DNA of 5,666 bases from positions 1 through 5,666 of the forward strand of contig JBOHRW010000186.1 of NCBI GenBank assembly GCA_050732935.1, in the 5' to 3' direction. Position 1 is the stretch's first letter; each line of letters begins with the position of its first letter. The notes beneath the pieces are model-generated. The model worked only from the letters and a program-made list of their open reading frames with translations. It searched no databases and was not told the DNA's origin. This DNA is from DASRVA01 sp050732935. Its GTDB lineage: Bacteria; Gemmatimonadota; Gemmatimonadetes; JACCXV01; JAHWKZ01. Positions 1 through 4,717 of the stretch are shown in pieces. Both the position numbers and the translations under genes were made by a program.

Positions 1-2
1 AG

Positions 3-764
3 CGCCCAGGCGCGCTCATCGCGCAGGGCGCGGGCCAGATCGGGAGCCGGCATGGGGACGATGAGGGTGACGTGCGCCCGGAGAAGGGGCGGCAGGAAGA
101 CGCCCATGACCTGCCCGTAGAGGTGGGAGAGCGGCAGCTGGACGGCGAGGCGGAGAGCTGGCAGGAGCCGTAGCGCCCAGCGGTATTCCTCGATCCCGGC
201 CCCCAGCCCGTCCAGAACCGAGCGGAGATTGGCGTGCGTTACAGGCACAGCCTTGGGCGCGCCGCCCGTCCCCGAGGTGAGCACGATCTCCGCGATCCGG
301 TCGGGGTCGTCCGGCGGCCAGGGCAGATCTCCGGCGCCGAACGGCAGCGGTCGTCGCCAGTCGAGGTCGACACGCGAAAGGGGCAGGTCGAGCCGGGGGA
401 CCTCGCGCTCGGTGCACCAGGCGGCCAGGCCGAGCTCGGCGGCGAGCTCCGCCAGAAGCTCGGGCTCGAAGGCCACGTCGAGCGGCACGGCGATCGCGCC
501 TGCCCGCAGCACGCCGAAGAAGGCGGCGTGCCAGAGCGGCCCGTCGTTCAGGTAGAGGGCGACGCGATCGCCCGCTTCGACCCCGGACGCCGCCAGCGCG
601 CCCGCCACGGCCTCGGCCTCCCTGGCCACCGAACTTCCGGACCAGCCGCGCCGCCGCCACCGCTCGGCCTGCCCGATCCTCCGGTTCGACCGGGCGATCC
701 GGCCGAGAAAGGCGAGCAGATCGGAGCGCTCCGTCACATGGATGGCTTCCCGCTCGTCGCGCAT
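3..764 (-). CDS. AMP-forming acyl-CoA synthetase-like enzyme, N-terminal part (partial)
   Basis: This is the first 254 codons of a class I adenylate-forming enzyme (ANL superfamily), which activates a carboxylate, probably a fatty acid, with ATP to an acyl-adenylate. The reading frame is open from the ATG at 764 to the window edge with no stop. The ATP-binding loop EIVLTSGTGGAPKAV lies around residues 159-173, with the lysine at 171, followed by VTHANL. A second family segment, LPLSHLYGQVMG (about 210-221, H214), matches the region after the P-loop in acyl-CoA ligases. The N-terminal part has the usual GVEAGDRVALYLNDG and GVLRAGAIAVPLD stretches. The P-loop departs from the usual TSGTTGxPKG by a Gly for the second Thr and an Ala after the Lys. 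The gene is divergent from the copper ATPase. No strong ribosome binding site is visible before the ATG. The C-terminal half, which would settle the substrate class, is missing, so fatty-acyl activation is only the likeliest role. Confidence 0.85.
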   Translation of the reverse strand, partial: MRDEREAIHVTERSDLLAFLGRIARSNRRIGQAERWRRRGWSGSSVAREAEAVAGALAASGVEAGDRVALYLNDGPLWHAAFFGVLRAGAIAVPLDVAFEPELLAELAAELGLAAWCTEREVPRLDLPLSRVDLDWRRPLPFGAGDLPWPPDDPDRIAEIVLTSGTGGAPKAVPVTHANLRSVLDGLGAGIEEYRWALRLLPALRLAVQLPLSHLYGQVMGVFLPPLLRAHVTLIVPMPAPDLARALRDERAWA

Positions 765-834
765 GGGACCGGATCAAGGTAGCGTCCGCGGGCGACGACG
801 CGTCATGATGGATGTATGATGACCGAGGAAATCC
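765..834. promoter_or_regulatory. Divergent intergenic region between the acyl-CoA synthetase and the copper ATPase
   Basis: These 70 bp separate two divergently transcribed genes and must hold the start signals for both. A Shine-Dalgarno-like GAGGAA at 825-830 sits four bases before the ATPase ATG at 835 and fixes that start. An imperfect inverted repeat has arms GTCATGAT (802-809) and ATGATGAC (816-823), with one mismatched pair and a 6-bp spacer. It could be an operator. I see no complete CueR, CopY or CsoR consensus and no convincing -35/-10 pair for either gene. Confidence 0.35.
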
Positions 835-2940
835 ATGAACGAACACCACCCCCATTCGCATCCCGCACCGGCGCGTTCGGATGAGGAGGCCCAGGTAGAG
901 CATGGGCATCCCGAGCCGCCGGAGGCTGGCGCGCAGGGCCAGGGACGCGGCGGGCATGAAGCCCATGCGGGCCACGACAAGCATGCGGGTCACAGCGTCG
1001 AGATGTTCCGCGACAGGTTCTGGCTGTCCCTCGCGCTCACGATCCCGACCATCATCTGGGGGCACATGCTGCCCCAGCTCATCGGCTGGCATGCGCCGGC
1101 GTTTCCCGGATCGGAATGGATCGCACCCATCTTCGGCACGGTGGTCTTCCTCTACGGCGGCCGCGTGTTCCTGCAGGGGGCTGTCCGCGAGCTGAAGGAT
1201 CGTCTCCCCGGCATGATGACGCTGATCGCGCTCGCGATCTGCGTGGCCTTCGTATTCAGCGCGGCCGTGACGCTGGGGTTCCCGGGCATGCCGCTCTGGG
1301 AGGAGCTGGCCACCCTGGTGACGGTGATGCTGCTAGGCCACTGGATCGAGATGCGCTCGATCTTCCAGGCCCAGGGAGCGCTGAAGGAGCTGGCCAAGCT
1401 GCTGCCGGCCACTGCCGAGCGGCTCGTCGGCGAGCGAACCGAGGAAGTTCCGGTGGACCAGCTTCGTGACGGCGACGTCGTGCTCATCCGGCCGGGTGCG
1501 GGCATCCCGGCAGACGGCATCGTTCGAAGCGGCAGGAGCTCCGTCAACGAATCGATGATCACCGGTGAGTCGCGTCCCGTACGGAAGGAGGAAGGCGATG
1601 AGGTGATCGCGGGCACGTCCAATGGGGAAGGATCGTTGCGTGTCGAGGTCACGAAGACGGGCGAGGATACGGCCCTGGCCGGCATCATGAGGCTGGTCGA
1701 GGAGGCGCAGACGTCGCGCTCGCGGTCTCAGGCGCTTGCTGACCGGGCCGCGTTCTTTTTGACCCTGGTGGCGGTGGCCGCGGGCGTGATCACGGCGGTG
1801 GCGTGGCTCACGCTCGGTGCGGAAGCATCGTTTGTCGTCCAGCGGGTGGTCTCGACGCTCGTCGTCGCGTGTCCGCACGCGCTCGGCCTCGCGATTCCAC
1901 TCGTCATCGCGATCTCCACCACGCTGGGTGCTCGCAACGGACTCCTCGTCCGCGACCGCCGCGGGCTGGAGGAAGCGAGAAAGCTGGACGCGGTCGTATT
2001 CGACAAGACGGGGACGCTCACGCTCGGCGAGCACCGCGTCGTATCGATGCGCGCGGTAACGGGCGTGGATGAGACGGATGCGCTGCGACTCGCCGCGGCC
2101 GTCGAGGGCGACTCCGAGCATCCCATCGCCAGGGCCATCCTCGCCGGTGCCGAAGATCGAGAGATCCAGGTGCCGTCCGCGGACGGTTTCGAGGCGATTC
2201 CCGGACACGGGGTCCGTGCTCGCGTCGACGGACGTGTGTTGAAGGTCGGGGGACCCAACCTGCTCCGGCAGCTTGGTGTCTCGCCCGCGCAGGAGCTGGC
2301 CGACGCGGCGTCGGACGCAGCTTCGAAGGGTCGATCGGCGGTCTATCTCGTCGAAGACGACCGCGCTCTCGCCGTGTTCGTCATCGCCGACGCGATCCGC
2401 CCGGAGTCCGTCGAGGCGGTGCGGCGGCTGCACGAGAACGGTATCGAGGTCGTGATGCTGACGGGTGACTCGCGCGCCGTCGCCGACGCCGTGGCGCAGG
2501 AGCTCGGCATCGACACCGTCTTCGCGGAGGTGCTCCCCGAAGACAAGGTGAAGAAGATCGAGGAGCTGCAGAGTCAAGGGAAGCGCGTCGCCATGGTGGG
2601 GGATGGCGTGAACGACGCTCCGGCTCTGGTCGCGGCGAATGTCGGTCTGGCCATTGGCGCGGGGACCGATGTCGCGGTCGAGGCGGGCGACGTCGTGCTC
2701 GTCCGAAGTGACCCGCGCGACGTCGCGCGAATCGTCGAGCTCAGCAAGGCGAGCTACCGCAAGATGGTCCAGAACCTGTGGTGGGCGGCGGGCTACAATA
2801 TTGTCGCCATCCCGCTCGCCGCCGGTGTTCTGGCGGGCTACGGCATTCTGCTGGCGCCCGCCGTCGCCGCGGTCCTCATGTCGGCGAGCACGGTGATCGT
2901 CGCCCTCAACGCGCAGCTCCTGCGTCGGCTGCGGATCTGA
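835..2940 (+). CDS. copB: Copper-exporting P-type ATPase, P1B-3 (CopB-like)
   Basis: This 701-aa inner-membrane ATPase is predicted to pump copper (Cu2+ and/or Cu+, possibly Ag+) out of the cytoplasm at the expense of ATP. It has all P-type signatures in order: actuator TGES (243-246), CPH metal site in the sixth membrane helix (346-348), phosphorylation motif DKTGT (Asp390), N-domain SEHP (427-430), TGDS (543-546) and GDGVNDAP (589-596). CPH rather than CPC, together with YN...PLAAG in helix 7 (654-663) and MSASTVIVALNAQLLRR in helix 8 (682-698), marks the P1B-3 subgroup. About eight membrane helices are visible, near residues 62-83, 92-113, 124-147, 151-172, 300-325, 333-362, 645-668 and 672-692. 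The ferredoxin-like CxxC metal-binding domain of CopA is absent. In its place, residues 1-53 hold 11 histidines. GAGGAA at 825-830 supports the ATG. No other copper gene is in the window. Metal choice is family-based inference. Confidence 0.95.
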   Translation: MNEHHPHSHPAPARSDEEAQVEHGHPEPPEAGAQGQGRGGHEAHAGHDKHAGHSVEMFRDRFWLSLALTIPTIIWGHMLPQLIGWHAPAFPGSEWIAPIFGTVVFLYGGRVFLQGAVRELKDRLPGMMTLIALAICVAFVFSAAVTLGFPGMPLWEELATLVTVMLLGHWIEMRSIFQAQGALKELAKLLPATAERLVGERTEEVPVDQLRDGDVVLIRPGAGIPADGIVRSGRSSVNESMITGESRPVRKEEGDEVIAGTSNGEGSLRVEVTKTGEDTALAGIMRLVEEAQTSRSRSQALADRAAFFLTLVAVAAGVITAVAWLTLGAEASFVVQRVVSTLVVACPHALGLAIPLVIAISTTLGARNGLLVRDRRGLEEARKLDAVVFDKTGTLTLGEHRVVSMRAVTGVDETDALRLAAAVEGDSEHPIARAILAGAEDREIQVPSADGFEAIPGHGVRARVDGRVLKVGGPNLLRQLGVSPAQELADAASDAASKGRSAVYLVEDDRALAVFVIADAIRPESVEAVRRLHENGIEVVMLTGDSRAVADAVAQELGIDTVFAEVLPEDKVKKIEELQSQGKRVAMVGDGVNDAPALVAANVGLAIGAGTDVAVEAGDVVLVRSDPRDVARIVELSKASYRKMVQNLWWAAGYNIVAIPLAAGVLAGYGILLAPAVAAVLMSASTVIVALNAQLLRRLRI

Positions 2941-2942
2941 AG

Positions 2943-3080
2943 CGCCACCGCCTCGAGGACTTCGTACGGCACGGCCTGACCGACCCCGCGGCACGCCCGG
3001 AGCGTCTCCGGCATCTGGTGCCGGGCGCCCTCCCGAGCGGCGAGCCGGTGCACCTGTTCCAGTTTGGCTTCGGAAACTGA
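2943..3080 (+). pseudogene. Orphan coding tail after the ATPase (start-less gene remnant)
   Basis: Frame 3 is open here and ends in TGA at 3078-3080. Its 45 codons after the ATPase stop give a protein-like segment ending in GEPVHLFQFGFGN, and 39 of 45 codons end in G or C, matching the bias of the real genes around it. There is no ATG, and only an internal GTG at 3018, so it cannot start normally. Extending upstream only overlaps the ATPase out of frame, with Arg-rich shadow sequence. The simplest reading is the surviving 3' end of a gene that once followed the ATPase, lost by deletion. I do not recognise the family. It could instead be chance coding bias in GC-rich spacer DNA. Confidence 0.35.
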
Positions 3081-3083
3081 GTG

Positions 3084-3105
3084 CCGGGTCACCGCCGGGT
3101 CACCG
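3084..3105. repeat. 11-bp perfect tandem duplication
   Basis: The unit CCGGGTCACCG occurs twice back to back, at 3084-3094 and 3095-3105. It lies between the orphan coding tail and the end of vapC. It may mark a slippage or rejoining event at this junction, or be chance. Confidence 0.6.
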
Positions 3106-3128
3106 CGACCAGCTTGCGGAAGCCTTTC

Positions 3129-3536
3129 TCAAGAAGGGAAGTAGTCGGCGATCTCGACGCCCGGCACGCGTCGGAAGTGCTCGGCATTCTTCGTCACGAC
3201 CGGCATGGCATTGGCGAGTGCGGTGGCGGCGATCCAGAGGTCGTTGGTGCCGATCAGCATACCGTTGGCCTGCAGGTGTCGAAAGGTCGCTCCGTATCTC
3301 CAGCAGACCTCCCGGGTCGCGGACAGGATATGAAAGGGTGCCAGGAAATCGGACCATGCCTCACGATTCCCAAGGCTCTTCCCGGCCGCCAGCTCACCGG
3401 CCACCGTGAAAGTGATGAACAACCGCTGCCCGGCGTGAACCTCGAGAAAGACGTGCGCGGGACCCTCCTCGCCGCGCCCTCGTTCCCGTTCCAGGTCGAT
3501 CAGGAAGGTCGTCTCGAGAATCAGTCGGCCTTCCAC
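3129..3536 (-). CDS. vapC: VapC-family toxin, PIN-domain ribonuclease
   Basis: This 135-aa protein has the size and fold signature of VapC toxins, Mg2+-dependent RNases that cut tRNA or rRNA and stop translation when the antitoxin is lost. The PIN acidic positions can be placed as LETTFLIDLER (Glu8 where most PIN domains have Asp, with Asp14 following), VAGEL (Glu48) and NDLWIAATAL (Asp99). The C-terminal VVTKNAEHFRRVPGVEI (113-129) is the usual strand and helix after the last acidic residue. The start is a GTG at 3536, preceded by GAGGA four to five bases upstream and lying inside the end of vapB. The 16-bp overlap implies translational coupling. The Glu-for-Asp change is conservative and I recall ETTFLID-type openings in other VapC proteins, so activity is likely retained. 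The actual RNA target cannot be read from the sequence. Confidence 0.9.
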   Translation of the reverse strand: MEGRLILETTFLIDLERERGRGEEGPAHVFLEVHAGQRLFITFTVAGELAAGKSLGNREAWSDFLAPFHILSATREVCWRYGATFRHLQANGMLIGTNDLWIAATALANAMPVVTKNAEHFRRVPGVEIADYFPS

Positions 3537-3769
3537 TTGTCCTCGGGTGGCCGCTCCTCTCTCTTGCCGCGCTCGATCCGGTCGAGCTCTTCCTCGGTGA
3601 AGAACGGCTCTTTCTTCCGGTAACGATCAAGGAGTTCGGCTCCGGTCACGGTCTCCTCCGGCCAGCTTGCCCGAAGCACGATCTCGCTGAAGGATTCGCC
3701 CGGGTAACGCCGGACGCCCTTGAGCTTCTCGTATGCCTCGAGTCGCAGGGAGATCGTCTTGGAAGCCAT
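3521..3769 (-). CDS. vapB: VapB-family antitoxin
   Basis: This 82-aa protein is the antitoxin partner of the adjacent PIN toxin. The N-terminus ASKTISLRLEAYEKLKG followed by YPGESFSEIVLRA is typical of the small DNA-binding half of VapB-type antitoxins (the VAPB_antitox/DUF217 kind, which bind their own promoter). The charged C-terminal half, from about residue 45 to 82, rich in Glu, Lys and Arg, would be the flexible part that wraps around and blocks VapC. I chose the ATG at 3769 because family similarity begins at its second residue. A GTG at 3814 in the same frame would add 15 unrelated residues and run through a palindrome that looks regulatory. There is no clear ribosome binding site before the ATG, so a very short leader is possible. 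It is first in a two-gene operon with vapC. Expected control is autorepression by the VapBC complex. Confidence 0.85.
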   Translation of the reverse strand: MASKTISLRLEAYEKLKGVRRYPGESFSEIVLRASWPEETVTGAELLDRYRKKEPFFTEEELDRIERGKREERPPEDKWKAD

Positions 3770-3778
3770 GCACAGAAA

Positions 3779-3805
3779 ATGCATATTGCATGTATCGGAA
3801 GTCAA
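3779..3805 (-). promoter_or_regulatory. Probable vapBC promoter/operator
   Basis: This AT-rich patch lies just upstream of the vapB ATG in an otherwise GC-rich window. It contains a perfect inverted repeat, ATGCA-TAT-TGCAT (3779-3791), ending 10 bp before the start codon. On the minus strand, TTGACT (3800-3805) resembles a -35 box, with AT-rich TATGCA downstream as a poor -10 at short spacing. Such a palindrome is where VapB would be expected to bind for autorepression. The promoter call is weak and the palindrome itself is certain. Confidence 0.45.
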
Positions 3806-3853
3806 GTCGAGCACAGCGCCCTGGATCCGGAGCCTGTATCGGCGAGGGCGCGA

Positions 3854-3892
3854 CTGGCCAGCGGCCTGAGCCGTAAGAAATCCGCTGGTCGG
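3854..3892. repeat. Inverted repeat / potential 11-bp stem-loop
   Basis: Arms CTGGCCAGCGG (3854-3864) and CCGCTGGTCGG (3882-3892) pair over 11 positions as RNA: nine Watson-Crick and two G-U, with the inner seven perfect. They flank a 17-nt loop. No T-run follows on either strand, so it is not a standard intrinsic terminator. It lies between the divergently oriented vapBC and ligD blocks. It may be an RNA structure in a 5' leader or a protein site. Confidence 0.5.
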
Positions 3893-3909
3893 GGATGATG
3901 GAAGACAGG

Positions 3910-3932
3910 TAAGGTCCCGTTACGAGACCTTA
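3910..3932. promoter_or_regulatory. 23-bp near-perfect palindrome upstream of the ligD operon
   Basis: Arms TAAGGTC (3910-3916) and GACCTTA (3926-3932) are exact reverse complements, and the centre CGT-T-ACG (3918-3924) is also symmetric. Only the 3917/3925 pair mismatches, so 10 of 11 pairs around T3921 match. With this symmetry and position, 44 bp before the ATG of the small ORF, it looks like a binding site for a dimeric regulator. It could also form an RNA hairpin. No family consensus is recognised and there is no T-tract for termination. Confidence 0.5.
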
Positions 3933-3975
3933 TCCGAATGACATTGCGAAAGAGCGATGTGGACGGAAGAACGCC

Positions 3976-4116
3976 ATGGCCAGCAACGGAAGCAACTTGC
4001 ACAGGATCAGGGAAATCGTCTCCATTTTCGAGAAGCGACCCGGGCTCACCCGCGTTCTTGGGGTCGCTGAAGCGGCGTTCGGCGTCTGGTGGGCAAACCG
4101 CCTGGTCGCCCGCTGA
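3976..4116 (+). CDS. Possible small protein (46 aa) leading the ligD operon
   Basis: This short frame starts at ATG 3976 and ends in TGA at 4114-4116. GGAAGA (3965-3970) lies five bases before the ATG as a good ribosome binding site. Of 46 codons, 37 end in G or C, like the neighbouring real genes. The product has a polar start (MASNGSNLHRIREI) and a more hydrophobic C-terminal half (LTRVLGVAEAAFGVWWANRL) that could be an amphipathic helix or a short membrane-associated segment. The stop codon overlaps the GAGGG ribosome binding site of the phosphoesterase gene, whose ATG is 10 bp further on, so the two would be translationally linked. I do not recognise a family. It could be a leader peptide, a small unstudied protein, or the end of a longer lost gene. 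Confidence 0.45.
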   Translation: MASNGSNLHRIREIVSIFEKRPGLTRVLGVAEAAFGVWWANRLVAR

Positions 4117-4126
4117 GGGTCTCTCT

Positions 4127-4717
4127 ATGAGCGCGGACACCCTCGAGGAGTACCGCCGAAAGCGCGACTTCCGGAAGACGAAGGAGCCCCGTGGTGGGAA
4201 GAAGGGGAAGCCTAGGCGCCGCTTCGTCATCCAGAAGCACGCCGCCTCCTCCCTCCACTATGATTTCCGCCTCGAGGCCGACGGCGTCCTGAAGTCCTGG
4301 GCCGTCCCCAAGGGTCCCTCCACCGATCCGCGAGACAAGCGACTGGCTATGCCGACCGAGGACCATCCGCTGGACTATCACGACTTCGAAGGTGTGATTC
4401 CGGAGGGGGAGTACGGTGCAGGTGCGGTGATCGTCTGGGATAGGGGGACTTATCGGAACCTGACGGACGATGATGGAGATGAGGTCCCGGTCGCCAGGGC
4501 GATCGACGCGGGCCATCTCAAGATCTGGCTGGACGGCGAAAAGCTGTGCGGCGGCTACGCGCTGACGAGGCTCGGCAAGGGCAAGGACGAGCGGTGGCTT
4601 CTCGTGAAGATGGATGACGACGAGGCGGACGCCCGCCGCAACCCGGCCAGCACTCAGCCCGAATCCGTACTCTCCGGCCGTACGGTGGAGGAGGTCGCCG
4701 AGGCGGAGGGCGAATGA
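4127..4717 (+). CDS. ligD: Stand-alone LigD 3'-phosphoesterase domain protein
   Basis: This 196-aa protein is the LigD phosphoesterase (PE) module. In bacterial non-homologous end joining it removes 3'-phosphates and 3'-ribonucleotides from DNA ends so that they can be extended or sealed. The whole active site is visible: His38 in QKHAASS, His44/Asp46/Arg48 in LHYDFRLE, and His80/Tyr84 in HPLDYHDF. Their spacing matches the known Pseudomonas LigD residues (His42, His48, Asp50, Arg52, His84, Tyr88). PEGEYGAGAVIVWDRGTY (92-109) and WLLVKMDDDEA near the end are further family segments. The N-terminus, YRRKRDFRKTKEP, is also typical. The ATG at 4127 is preferred because GAGGG (4115-4119) precedes it by seven bases. 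An in-frame ATG at 3938 adds 63 low-complexity residues that look like out-of-frame shadow. In most LigD proteins this module is fused to the ligase. Here it ends inside the start of the ligase gene. Confidence 0.93.
   Translation: MSADTLEEYRRKRDFRKTKEPRGGKKGKPRRRFVIQKHAASSLHYDFRLEADGVLKSWAVPKGPSTDPRDKRLAMPTEDHPLDYHDFEGVIPEGEYGAGAVIVWDRGTYRNLTDDDGDEVPVARAIDAGHLKIWLDGEKLCGGYALTRLGKGKDERWLLVKMDDDEADARRNPASTQPESVLSGRTVEEVAEAEGE

Larger units (their letters stand above)
3770..3975. other. Intergenic region between vapB and the ligD operon
   Basis: This gap of about 200 bp (357 bp if the small ORF at 3976-4116 is not real) separates divergent operons. It holds the vapBC promoter-like patch and the two inverted repeats listed separately. 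Reading frames across it on both strands give Ser/Pro/Arg-rich, non-protein-like sequence. I could not assign a convincing plus-strand -35/-10 promoter. I looked for a tRNA in the 3854-3892 structure and found no T-loop or acceptor stem. Confidence 0.6.

Noticed and set aside
16..1092. Long minus-strand frame (358 codons) across the left part of the window
   Set aside because: It is Arg/Ala/Pro-rich shadow sequence covering both the acyl-CoA synthetase (different frame, clear motifs) and the start of the ATPase.
1333..2994. 553-codon minus-strand frame opposite the ATPase
   Set aside because: It is a typical antisense frame of a GC-rich gene, with no recognisable domain. The plus strand carries every P-type ATPase motif.
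3123..3138. Small hairpin at the vapC stop codon as a terminator
   Set aside because: The stem is about six pairs with a four-base loop, includes a wobble, and no T-run follows on the minus strand.
3830..3905. tRNA-like or attC-like element
   Set aside because: There is a good stem, but no T-loop, acceptor stem or attC core sites.
3938..4126. N-terminal extension of the PE protein from ATG 3938
   Set aside because: The 63 extra residues are low-complexity and absent from the family, while the ATG at 4127 has a proper ribosome binding site.
3802..4230. 142-codon minus-strand frame over the vapB-ligD gap
   Set aside because: Its composition is Arg/Ser/Pro-rich and not protein-like, and it overlaps the plus-strand PE start and both palindromes.
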